A stretch of DNA of 42,001 bases from Gammaproteobacteria bacterium (GTDB lineage Bacteria > Pseudomonadota > Gammaproteobacteria > UBA9214), in contig QIFB01000010.1 in the NCBI GenBank assembly GCA_003230545.1, forward strand, positions 1 through 42,001. Reading direction: 5' to 3'. The position numbers were made by a program, and so were the translations under genes. Of the stretch, positions 1 through 7,961 are shown piece after piece; within the stretch, counting starts at the first letter, position 1; each line of letters starts with the position of its first letter. Below the pieces are notes generated by a model that was not told the origin of the DNA, made no database searches, and saw only the letters and a list, made by a program, of their open reading frames with translations.

Positions 1-187
1 AACAGGTGGTACACACGAAGTGGGCGTCGTCACCAACGCCATTGTCACCCTGGGTACCGTCATCCCGGTCGAAATACTCGAGACTGGTATCGAGATGGCC
101 AATGACCGCGACATCGGCCTGTGCCGCCATCGAGATCCCCCCGGTCAGGATCATGCCAAGCAGTACCGGTGTCTTTTTACTATTCAT
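1..187 (-). CDS. Gram-negative porin, N-terminal part only (truncated by window edge)
   Basis: Reverse-strand reading gives MNSKKTPVLLGMILTGGISMAAQADVAVIGHLDTSLEYFDRDDGTQGDNGVGDDAHFVCTT. Signal peptide and HFVCTT block match the adjacent porin (AQADVQIKGHLDEAILAYD...NFVCTTCAVGFYG). Not in the ORF track because it runs off the window. Confidence 0.8.
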   Translation of the reverse strand, partial: MNSKKTPVLLGMILTGGISMAAQADVAVIGHLDTSLEYFDRDDGTQGDNGVGDDAHFVCTTC

Positions 188-300
188 GCGACTACCCGTA
201 AGTACCGTTGCTCAGAAGTAACGGTTTTAGATTTCTAATTCCTGTTCCCAGTGAGTAGGTTACACATTCATCGGCCTATGTGCAACATTAATATACAAAA

Positions 301-320
301 ATGTTGCGTAAATGCAACAT
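301..320. promoter_or_regulatory. Perfect palindrome ATGTTGC-GTAAAT-GCAACAT upstream of truncated porin; candidate operator
   Basis: 7-bp perfect arms, 6-bp spacer; same TGTTGC-N6-GCAACA architecture at 1636-1653 upstream of the second porin; extra half-site TGCAACAT at 281-288. Confidence 0.5.
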
Positions 321-345
321 CTTGCCATCACTGTTCTCAGCCGGG

Positions 346-381
346 CCCAAAAAGGAAACGGGGCCGACTGGCCCCGTTTCC
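346..381 (-). terminator. Rho-independent terminator downstream of porin
   Basis: 12-bp perfect stem GGAAACGGGGCC/GGCCCCGTTTCC with 4-nt loop, followed on the minus strand by TTTTTGGG; lies just after the stop of the 404..1504 porin. Confidence 0.85.
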
Positions 382-403
382 CGGCTCTGATCCAGACAAC
401 CGA

Positions 404-1504
404 TCAGAACTTGTGCTTTATACCCGCCGTCCAGGCCGTGTTGTCGCCACCACCGGTACCGGTGCCGCCTTCAATATCTTTACAGACCGCCACATCCATA
501 CCGTTTGCGTAGATGTTGTTCATGTTCGCATCACAGTCAGCCGCGCTGTAACCGGCGTAGACCTTGGTGCGCTTGCTCATTTTGTGGATGCCGACGATCG
601 ACCAGGTGGTGTATTCCTCGTCACTAAAACCCCCGCCCCTGAAGTCGGCTTCACCCTCACCGTAGGCCGCATAGATCATGTTGTTACCCATGGTGTAAGT
701 ACCGCCAAGGTGCCAGACCGTCAGGCCGTCGGCAGCCGCAAAGGTAGAATCATCTTCGGAATCTTCAAACTGACCGAAGACCGAGAAGTTGTTCAGGACG
801 TACTTGCCGCCGATCTTCCAGGCGCTAATGTCGCCCTGGCCTGCAGTATCACCGCCATCGTTGGTCATGTAGTCACCGAAGACCAGGATGCCGCCGTTCT
901 CGTAGCTGACGCCCAGGCCGTACGGGTTGTCGTCTTCCGTGGTGTCCGCAGAATCCAGCGTAAAGAACCCACCAACCTTGATGCCATTCCAGCTCGGGCT
1001 GTCATAACGCGCAGTGTTGTCGGCACGGCCCTGCAGCTCTTCGCCGGCGCCGAGGTGGAAGTTGGACTGCAAACTACGACTACGTGCCTGGACCACGGTG
1101 CGGTAGATCGGGTCGATCGCGGCACCATGGGACTTGTACTGCGTGGAGATGGTACCCACGCGGACCTGGCCCCATTGGCTGCCCTTCAGACCCAGCCATT
1201 GGTCACGATCGATCATGGAACCGCTGAATCCACCGCCGTTACGATTGTTTATGTCAAATTGGAAGTCGAGTTTGAAAATGGCTGTCAGGCCGTTACCCAG
1301 GTCCTCGCTGCCATAGAAGCCGACGGCACAAGTGGTACACACGAAGTTGGTGTCGCCGTCATCGCTACCTTTCTTACCGTCAATATCGTATGCGAGAATG
1401 GCTTCGTCGAGATGGCCCTTGATCTGGACGTCCGCCTGGGCAAGGCCCATGCCGCCGAGCAGGATCGTGGCGATCGTTGCTGGTAAAAGTTTTTTCACGT
1501 TCAT
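404..1504 (-). CDS. Gram-negative porin (general porin-type beta-barrel)
   Basis: 366 aa; signal peptide MNVKKLLPATIATILLGGMGLAQA; porin-like GFYGSEDLGNGLTAIFKLDFQFD...RDQWLGLKGSQWGQVRVGTIST; C-terminal F (AGIKHKF). Confidence 0.9.
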   Translation of the reverse strand: MNVKKLLPATIATILLGGMGLAQADVQIKGHLDEAILAYDIDGKKGSDDGDTNFVCTTCAVGFYGSEDLGNGLTAIFKLDFQFDINNRNGGGFSGSMIDRDQWLGLKGSQWGQVRVGTISTQYKSHGAAIDPIYRTVVQARSRSLQSNFHLGAGEELQGRADNTARYDSPSWNGIKVGGFFTLDSADTTEDDNPYGLGVSYENGGILVFGDYMTNDGGDTAGQGDISAWKIGGKYVLNNFSVFGQFEDSEDDSTFAAADGLTVWHLGGTYTMGNNMIYAAYGEGEADFRGGGFSDEEYTTWSIVGIHKMSKRTKVYAGYSAADCDANMNNIYANGMDVAVCKDIEGGTGTGGGDNTAWTAGIKHKF

Positions 1505-1635
1505 GATTTTCCCCTTAACACAGTTAATAAAAAAGTTGACTGCTAAAAGCTGCTGTCATTGCACGCGAGCACTTTACAACAACAAAATGTATTTATGCAA
1601 CAACTTTTTTCAAAAAAACTACATTTTCAGTTTTT

Positions 1636-1653
1636 TGTTGCATTCAGGCAACA
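1636..1653. promoter_or_regulatory. Palindrome TGTTGC-ATTCAG-GCAACA upstream of porin 2; candidate operator
   Basis: Same half-sites and same 6-bp spacing as 302-319; extra TGCAACAA half-site at about 1596-1603. Confidence 0.5.
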
Positions 1654-1749
1654 TTACCCGGTCCCCCGGCCCCTGCGTGATCGCCTTCATTTATATTTTC
1701 TACTTATATTTTATATAGTTAGCGTCCATCCATAAACCAGCGAAAATTT

Positions 1750-1778
1750 GTAGCCCGGATATGCAGCAGGCGGGATTC
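1750..1778. repeat. Partial copy of the GTAGCCCGGAT... interspersed repeat (family A)
   Basis: gtagcccggatatgcagcaggcgggattc; left half matches copies at 7317, 36187 and 37531. Confidence 0.5.
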
Positions 1779-1849
1779 ATTCCGCCGCCATACGTTACTC
1801 CATAATATGACTACCGGCCGGCAGGGGTTCTCATCCTGGTCCGCCATAA

Positions 1850-1873
1850 CAAAACCCGCCTGGTGGCGGGCTT
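1850..1873 (-). terminator. Rho-independent terminator after rplM-rpsI-tRNA-Gln
   Basis: Minus strand GCCCGCC-ACCA-GGCGGGTTTTGTT: 7-bp GC stem plus T-rich tail. Confidence 0.8.
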
Positions 1874-1879
1874 CATTAA

Positions 1880-1953
1880 TGGCTGGCGGACTAGGATTCG
1901 AACCTAGATTAGAGGAGTCAGAGTCCTCTGTCCTGCCGTTAGACGATCCGCCA
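1880..1953 (-). tRNA. tRNA-Gln (anticodon CTG), CCA encoded
   Basis: TGGCGGATCGTCTAACGGCAGGACAGAGGACTCTGACTCCTCTAATCTAGGTTCGAATCCTAGTCCGCCAGCCA; 7-bp acceptor, T-loop GGTTCGAATCC, anticodon loop CTCTGAC, discriminator G. Confidence 0.92.
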
Positions 1954-1962
1954 ACAGGTGGG

Positions 1963-2352
1963 TTAACGCTTGGAGAACTGCGGTGCGCGGCGGGCCTTGT
2001 GCAGACCAATTTTCTTGCGCTCGACCTGGCGGGCGTCGCGGGTGACAAAACCGGCGCGCCGCAGGGATGAGCGCAGCTCGCCGTCATACTCCATGAGTGC
2101 ACGGGTAATCCCGTGCCGGATGGCGCCGGCCTGGCCACTGCTGCCGCCGCCTTTTACCGTGATGGAAATATCAAAACTGTCCGCCATGTTGGCGGTCTGC
2201 AGCGGTTGACGCACAATCATGCGCGCGGTTTCACGGCCAAAATACTGGTCCAGCGGCCGCTTGTTGACGGTGATGCTGCCCTTGCCCTTGCGCAGGAAAA
2301 CGCGTGCTGTTGAAGTCTTGCGGCGTCCGGTACTGTAGTAGATATCACTCAT
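1963..2352 (-). CDS. rpsI: 30S ribosomal protein S9
   Basis: [34 protein letters not shown]...[26 protein letters not shown]. Confidence 0.98.
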   Translation of the reverse strand: MSDIYYSTGRRKTSTARVFLRKGKGSITVNKRPLDQYFGRETARMIVRQPLQTANMADSFDISITVKGGGSSGQAGAIRHGITRALMEYDGELRSSLRRAGFVTRDARQVERKKIGLHKARRAPQFSKR

Positions 2353-2381
2353 ATTCGAGGGTTCCTGTGAATCCTGTGTGC

Positions 2382-2810
2382 CTAGAGTTCCAGTGGCCTG
2401 GGTTGCTGGGCGGCGTGGCGGTGGTCCGGTCCCGCGTAGACCTTGAGCTTGCGATACATGGCACGACCCAGCGGGTTTTTCGGCAACATGCCCTTGACGG
2501 CCAGCTCAATGACCCGTCCCGGCTTTCTTTCCTGCAGCTTTTCGAAACTGATCGATTTCAGGTTGCCCACATAGCCGGTGTGGTGGTGATACATCTTGTC
2601 GGTCACCTTGTTCCCCGTCACCCGCACCTTGTTGGCATTGATAACAATGATATAGTCGCCGGTATCCACATGCGGCGTATATTCCGGCTTGTGCTTCCCG
2701 CGCAGACGGCGTGCCACTTCCGAGGCCAGCCGCCCCAGGGTCTTGTCGGCTGCGTCAACGACGAACCAGCCATGGTTCACCTCGTGCGGTTTTGCGGAAA
2801 ATGTCCCCAT
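2382..2810 (-). CDS. rplM: 50S ribosomal protein L13
   Basis: [54 protein letters not shown]; adjacent to rpsI. Confidence 0.98.
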   Translation of the reverse strand: MGTFSAKPHEVNHGWFVVDAADKTLGRLASEVARRLRGKHKPEYTPHVDTGDYIIVINANKVRVTGNKVTDKMYHHHTGYVGNLKSISFEKLQERKPGRVIELAVKGMLPKNPLGRAMYRKLKVYAGPDHRHAAQQPRPLEL

Positions 2811-2899
2811 CAGAGTCGCTCCGATACTGCCCAGAATACAAGAGCGGGGATGTTACATAAGCGGCTGGAAACTTACAAGACTCGGCCTTATTGCGGGCA

Positions 2900-2933
2900 A
2901 AAAAAAGCGCGGTTCGTAAACCGCGCTTGATAA
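2900..2933 (-). terminator. Intrinsic terminator-like hairpin upstream of rplM
   Basis: Minus strand AAGCGCGGTTTACGAACCGCGCTTTTTTTTGCC: perfect stem plus U-tract, about 90 nt before the rplM start and about 215 nt after the ferredoxin stop. Confidence 0.75.
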
Positions 2934-3145
2934 AACCTCCTTGGGGGGAGGTGGAGGAGCACTGACTGGCTAATGAAGATAGGGGGGCAAGCCAATCAGC
3001 GTGTTAGCATTCTCTAATATACTGGCGGAGAAGTCAAGCGTCGAAATGATTTACTTTGCAGTTAGCGGCGGAAAATACGTATCTATCTGTTTTTAAATGT
3101 ATTGTAAAAACTTAGTAGGAATAACTTACAGAATTGCGACCGTGT

Positions 3146-3454
3146 CTAGATCCGCAGACGCTCCACGATGCGCCCGTTGACCAGGTGTTCCTCGATGATT
3201 TCATCGACATCTGACTGATCAATATAGGTATACCAGACCCCTTCCGGGTACACGACCAGCACCGGGCCCTCCTGGCAACGATCGAGACAGCCGGCCGTAT
3301 TGATACGCACCCCGTCGCGCCCGGCGATCCCGAGCTGCTTGCTGCGCAGCTTGGCGTAAGCGCGCATGCCCTGCGCATCGAAGCGCTGGCAGCAGTCACT
3401 GCCATCGGTGCGCAGGTTGGTGCAGAAAAATACATGGTAGCGGTAACAGGCCAT
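3146..3454 (-). CDS. (2Fe-2S) ferredoxin domain-containing protein (thioredoxin-like ferredoxin)
   Basis: MACYRYHVFFCTNLRTDGSDCCQ...GVRINTAGCLDRCQEGPVLVVYPEGVWYT: four-Cys pattern of thioredoxin-like ferredoxins. Start moved to internal Met. Confidence 0.88.
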   Translation of the reverse strand: MACYRYHVFFCTNLRTDGSDCCQRFDAQGMRAYAKLRSKQLGIAGRDGVRINTAGCLDRCQEGPVLVVYPEGVWYTYIDQSDVDEIIEEHLVNGRIVERLRI

Positions 3455-3532
3455 GCACGCACCATACAAGATGGTCGTCCGGCATGACAGCAGGCCCGGG
3501 ACGCGCTGTCATGAACATGCTATGTTGAATAC

Positions 3533-4177
3533 ATGCCCTCCAGGAACCGGAATTTTACCGATCACTGCATCGAGCAGCTCGACCAGGCGGTGCGCACCGT
3601 ATTTGGCGAACCCTCCGGATCAGACCGGTCCAACCCCGCAGAACCGCTGCAGGACGACGAGTTCACCGCTACCGGCCAGGCGGATAGCAGCTGCCTGATG
3701 CGCGTTAATCATGCGGGCGAGGTGTGCGCACAGGCGCTCTACCAGGGACAGGCGCTGACCGCCCGGAACCGTGCCGTCCGGGACCGGATGCAACAGGCCG
3801 CTGACGAGGAAAACGATCACCTGTCCTGGTGCCGGCAACGCATCGGGGAACTCGGCGGCCACACCAGCCTGTTGAACCCGGTCTGGTATACCGGCTCATT
3901 CCTGCTGGGTGCGGCAACCGGACTGCTCGGCGACAAGTGGAGTCTCGGATTCCTGGCAGAAACCGAGCAGCAGGTCGTCAAACACCTGGAAGGTCACCTG
4001 CAACGCCTGCCGGATAACGATAACAAGTCCCGGGCAATCCTCGAGCAGATGAAGACCGATGAGGCAAAACACCGGGAAACCGCCATCAACAGCGGCGGCA
4101 CCGAGCTGCCGGAACCGGCCAGGAAGGCCATGGCGCTGATGTCCCGCGTCATGACCACGATGGCCTACCGAATCTGA
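3533..4177 (+). CDS. coq7: 2-polyprenyl-3-methyl-6-methoxy-1,4-benzoquinone monooxygenase (di-iron)
   Basis: LMRVNHAGEVCAQALYQGQAL...EENDHLSWC...ETEQQVVKHLEGHL...DEAKH di-iron ligands. Confidence 0.95.
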   Translation: MPSRNRNFTDHCIEQLDQAVRTVFGEPSGSDRSNPAEPLQDDEFTATGQADSSCLMRVNHAGEVCAQALYQGQALTARNRAVRDRMQQAADEENDHLSWCRQRIGELGGHTSLLNPVWYTGSFLLGAATGLLGDKWSLGFLAETEQQVVKHLEGHLQRLPDNDNKSRAILEQMKTDEAKHRETAINSGGTELPEPARKAMALMSRVMTTMAYRI

Positions 4178-4590
4178 GCCGGCACGACCTCGAAATCATG
4201 GGTGATGTCAGCGGCCTTGCCCAGCATGATCGAGGCGGAGCAGTACTTCTCGGCCGACAGGCGCACGGCCCGCTCAACCTGCTTTGCTGACAGGCCATCG
4301 CCACTGACGATGAAGTGCACATGGATGCGGGTAAACACTTTCGGCACCGTGTCGGCGCGCTCGGCATCGATCTCCACCACGCAATCGGTCACCGGCTGGC
4401 GCGCCTTGCCGAGTATCAGCATGACATCAAATGCCGTGCAGCCACCCATGCCAATCAGCAGCATCTCCATGGGGCGAATTCCCGTGTCCCGGCCGCCGCT
4501 GTCGCGCGGACCGTCCATGACCACGCTGTGGCCACTACCTGACTCGCCAACAAACGCGGCCCCTTCCAGCCACTTGATTCGTGCCTTCAT
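4165..4590 (-). CDS. OsmC family protein (YhfA-like)
   Basis: MKARIKWLEGAAFVGESGSGHSVVMDG...PMEMLLIGMGGCTAFDVMLIL; neighbour of crp, as yhfA is in enterics. Confidence 0.9.
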   Translation of the reverse strand: MKARIKWLEGAAFVGESGSGHSVVMDGPRDSGGRDTGIRPMEMLLIGMGGCTAFDVMLILGKARQPVTDCVVEIDAERADTVPKVFTRIHVHFIVSGDGLSAKQVERAVRLSAEKYCSASIMLGKAADITHDFEVVPAQIR

Positions 4591-4714
4591 GCATCCCCCG
4601 GAATCCAAGGACTGTGAAGCCTATCACAGTTCCCTGCGGGTCCAGACCGGGGTCTCAAGATCGCCGCCGCTGCGCCGATAGCAGCGTATGCTAGGACTTC
4701 CACAGGCCATTGAT

Positions 4715-5353
4715 ATGAACACCTCCAGGATCCCGGATGTTGCAAATCCCTGCGTCCAGCGGTTCCTGGAACATTGCCATCGACGCAAGTACCCTGGCAA
4801 AAGTGTCATCATCTATGCCGGCGATCAGCCGGACGTGCTCTATTACATTATCAACGGTTCGGTCAGTGTCCTGATCGAGGACGAAGACGGCCACGAAATC
4901 GTGCTGGCGTATATCAATGCCGGCGGGTTCTTCGGGGAGATGGGATTGTTCGGTGAACAGCCCAACCGCAGTGCCTGGGTGCGGACCCGCGGTGAGTGCG
5001 AAGTCGCGGAGATCAGCTATTCACGGTTTCGCGCACTCAGCAAGGAAGACCCGGATATCCTGCTGGAACTGACTGCCCAGCTGGCTACCCGGTTGCGCAA
5101 GACCAGCCGCAAGGTAAGCAACCTGGCGTTCCTGGATGTCACCGGGCGCATTGCGCACACCCTGCTGGAACTCTGCAAGGAACCGGATGCCATGACGCAC
5201 CCGGACGGCATGCAGATCAAGATTACCCGCCAGGAAATCGGCCGCATCGTCGGCTGCTCCCGGGAAATGGCCGGGCGCGTTCTGAAGGCGCTTACCGAAC
5301 AGGGCCACATCCTGGCCAAGGGCAAGACCATCGTGGTATTCGGGGCTAGGTAA
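4715..5353 (+). CDS. crp: cAMP-activated global transcriptional regulator CRP/Vfr
   Basis: [33 protein letters not shown] cNMP pocket and [26 protein letters not shown]. Confidence 0.92.
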   Translation: MNTSRIPDVANPCVQRFLEHCHRRKYPGKSVIIYAGDQPDVLYYIINGSVSVLIEDEDGHEIVLAYINAGGFFGEMGLFGEQPNRSAWVRTRGECEVAEISYSRFRALSKEDPDILLELTAQLATRLRKTSRKVSNLAFLDVTGRIAHTLLELCKEPDAMTHPDGMQIKITRQEIGRIVGCSREMAGRVLKALTEQGHILAKGKTIVVFGAR

Positions 5354-6143
5354 ACAATTCCCGGAGTTTTTCGCCCGGCTCGGGCGCTTTCATAAAGGCC
5401 TCACCCACCAGAAAGGCATTAACACCACGCGAGCGCATCAGCGACACATCGTCCACGGTGTGAATACCACTCTCGGTCACCACCAGGCGCTCATCCGGAA
5501 TCAGGTCCAGGAATCCCAGCGTCACGTCAAGACGGGTCTCAAATGAGCGCAGGTCACGGTTGTTGATCCCGATCAACGGGGCATCGGTCCGCAGGGCACG
5601 GTCCAGTTCCTCGCGATCATGCACTTCCATCAGCACATCCATGCCCAGGTTCCCCGCCAGCTGCATCAACTCCAGCAGCATGGCATCTCCCAGTGCCGCC
5701 ACGATCAGCAGGATGCAGTCTGCACCGATGGCCCGTGCCTCGTACACCTGGTACGGGTCGATGATGAAGTCCTTGCGCAACACCGGCAGTGCGCAGGCGG
5801 CACGCGCCTGCACCAGGCAGGCCTCACTACCCTTGAAGAAATCGGCATCGGTGAGCACCGACAGGCAGGTCGCACCACCGCGCTCGTAGCTGGCGGCAAT
5901 CTGTGCCGGATCGAAATCCTCGCGCAGGATGCCACGGCTGGGCGAGGCCTTCTTCACTTCCGCAATGACGGACGGACGGCCGGCCGCGGTGGTGCTGCGC
6001 ATGGCCGCGAGAAAACCGCGTACCGGATCCGCCTCACCTGCGCGTTCAGCCAGTTCCTTCAGGCTGCACTGGCGATTGCGCTCGTCGACCTCCTCGGCCT
6101 TGCGTGCCAGGATTTTTTTCAGGATGTCCGGTGTATCAGTCAT
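5346..6143 (-). CDS. trpC: Indole-3-glycerol phosphate synthase
   Basis: [19 protein letters not shown]...[48 protein letters not shown]...[12 protein letters not shown]. Confidence 0.97.
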   Translation of the reverse strand: MTDTPDILKKILARKAEEVDERNRQCSLKELAERAGEADPVRGFLAAMRSTTAAGRPSVIAEVKKASPSRGILREDFDPAQIAASYERGGATCLSVLTDADFFKGSEACLVQARAACALPVLRKDFIIDPYQVYEARAIGADCILLIVAALGDAMLLELMQLAGNLGMDVLMEVHDREELDRALRTDAPLIGINNRDLRSFETRLDVTLGFLDLIPDERLVVTESGIHTVDDVSLMRSRGVNAFLVGEAFMKAPEPGEKLRELFT

Positions 6144-6189
6144 GCTGGTTAACTCGATTATGAAACCTGTGATTTACAGTAGTTTGTCT

Positions 6190-6246
6190 GGCGGAATAAA
6201 TTCCGCCCTACAGCACCACTTTTTGCAGGGCCGAATTAATTCGGCC
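6190..6246. repeat. Bipartite palindromic repeat (family B), trpD-trpC gap
   Basis: ggcggaataaattccgccctacagcaccactttttgcagggccgaattaattcggcc; two palindromes joined by a linker; related copies at 22890-22953 and 36688-36743. Confidence 0.8.
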
Positions 6247-6280
6247 TGGTACATACCGGGCCACTACCATTTCAATCCAT

Positions 6281-7297
6281 TCAAACCGTATTGGACACCT
6301 CGATGAGAGCAGCTAGCGTTTGCCCGGCCTTGCCATTCTCCAGCGCCTCTGCTGCCAGCTGCACACCGTCATTCAGTGAATCCGCAATACCCGCTGCGTA
6401 AATGGCTGCACCGGCATTCAACGCGACGATATCCCGTGCCGGCCCGGGCGTGTTGTCAAACACGCCGCGAATCATGGCCAGGCTTTGTTCCGCATCTGCT
6501 ACGACCAGTGCAGACAATTCAGCACGCTGCAGCCCGAAGTCCTCGGGCGCTATCTGGCAGGTCGAGATCTCGCCATTCTTTAATTCCGCAACCTGCGTCG
6601 ACGACCCGATACTGATTTCGTCCAGCCCGTCATCTGCATGCACCACCAGCACATGCTCGCTGCCCAGCTGCTTCAGCACCTGTGCCAGCGGCTCCACCCA
6701 CTGCTTGCTGAACACCCCGAGGATCTGGTTGGGGGCGCCGGCCGGGTTGGTCAGCGGGCCAAGCAGGTTGAATACGGTGCGCACCCCCATTTCCTTGCGC
6801 GGGCCAATGGCGTGTTTCATGGCACTGTGATGCCTGGGCGCGAACAGGAAGCCGACGCCGACCTGCTCGATACACGTGGCCACCTGGCCGGGGTCCAGGT
6901 CCAGCCGCACCCCGGCGGCTTCCAGCACATCGGCACTGCCGGAACTGCTCGACACGGAGCGGTTACCGTGTTTTGCCACCTTGCCACCCGCGGCGGCAGT
7001 AACAATGGCGCTGGCCGTCGAGATATTGAAGGTGCTGGCCCCGTCACCGCCGGTACCACAGGTGTCCACCAGGTGCGGACCGGCCACCTCGACGTGTGTG
7101 GCCAGCTCACGCATCACCTGCGCGGCACTGGCAATCTCGTCCACGGTCTCGCCCTTCATGCGCAGCCCGACGAGGAACCCGCCGACCTGCGCCGGCGTGG
7201 CCTGCCCGGTCATGATCAGCCGCATGACGGCCTCCATGTCGGCGGCCGCAAGATCGCGGCCTTCGGTGACAGCACGAATGGCAGCTTGCATGTCCAT
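6281..7297 (-). CDS. trpD: Anthranilate phosphoribosyltransferase
   Basis: [53 protein letters not shown]. Confidence 0.98.
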   Translation of the reverse strand: MDMQAAIRAVTEGRDLAAADMEAVMRLIMTGQATPAQVGGFLVGLRMKGETVDEIASAAQVMRELATHVEVAGPHLVDTCGTGGDGASTFNISTASAIVTAAAGGKVAKHGNRSVSSSSGSADVLEAAGVRLDLDPGQVATCIEQVGVGFLFAPRHHSAMKHAIGPRKEMGVRTVFNLLGPLTNPAGAPNQILGVFSKQWVEPLAQVLKQLGSEHVLVVHADDGLDEISIGSSTQVAELKNGEISTCQIAPEDFGLQRAELSALVVADAEQSLAMIRGVFDNTPGPARDIVALNAGAAIYAAGIADSLNDGVQLAAEALENGKAGQTLAALIEVSNTV

Positions 7298-7316
7298 TTA
7301 ACAGTTCCTCATCAAG

Positions 7317-7348
7317 GTAGCCCGGATGCAGCGTAGCGAAATCCGGGG
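7317..7348. repeat. Family A repeat in trpG-trpD gap
   Basis: gtagcccggatgcagcgtagcgaaatccgggg. Confidence 0.75.
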
Positions 7349-7351
7349 CAT

Positions 7352-7930
7352 CTATTGCTCCAGAAAATTGCGCAGCAAGTCATGCCCGCAACCGGTGAGA
7401 ATGGACTCCGGGTGAAACTGGACCCCCTCCACCGCCAGCCCCCGGTGGCGCACACCCATGATCTCGTCGCGGTTGCCCGCTGTATCTTCGGTCCATGCGG
7501 TCACTTCCAGGCACTCCGGCAACGAGTCGGATTCGATGACCAGCGAGTGATAACGGGTCGCCTCGAACGGCTGCGGCAGTCCCCGGAATATCCCGGTGTC
7601 GGCATGCCGGATCATGGAGGTCTTGCCGTGCATAATGGCACGCGCATGCCCGATGCGCCCGCCGAAAGCCTGGCCGATACTCTGGTGCCCCAGGCAGACG
7701 CCGAGGATCGGCACTACCCCGGCAAACTGCCGGATCACATCCACCGACACGCCGGCCTCGTTCGGGGTACACGGTCCCGGTGAGATCACAATCTTTTCCG
7801 GCCCGAGCGCAGTGATTTCCTCCACGGTAATACGGTCGTTGCGATACACCTGCACCTCGGCCCCCAGTTCCCCGAGGTACTGCACCAGGTTGTAGGTAAA
7901 TGAATCGTAATTGTCGATCATCAGCAACAT
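7352..7930 (-). CDS. trpG: Anthranilate synthase component II (glutamine amidotransferase)
   Basis: [26 protein letters not shown]...[12 protein letters not shown]...[15 protein letters not shown]...VQFHPESI. Confidence 0.97.
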   Translation of the reverse strand: MLLMIDNYDSFTYNLVQYLGELGAEVQVYRNDRITVEEITALGPEKIVISPGPCTPNEAGVSVDVIRQFAGVVPILGVCLGHQSIGQAFGGRIGHARAIMHGKTSMIRHADTGIFRGLPQPFEATRYHSLVIESDSLPECLEVTAWTEDTAGNRDEIMGVRHRGLAVEGVQFHPESILTGCGHDLLRNFLEQ

Positions 7931-7961
7931 GGTTCATTCATCCTGTTGATTATTATACATA

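Noticed and set aside
251-1486. 411-aa plus-strand ORF
   Set aside because: Exactly antisense to a clear porin; no recognisable domain; a GC-rich codon-bias shadow ORF.
1719-2138. 139-aa minus-strand ORF across the tRNA region
   Set aside because: Overlaps tRNA-Gln and the 3' part of rpsI in another frame; no homology recognised.
4165-5353. Convergent overlaps coq7/OsmC (about 13 bp) and crp/trpC (about 8 bp)
   Set aside because: Short tail-to-tail overlaps are common in compact genomes; not unusual alone.
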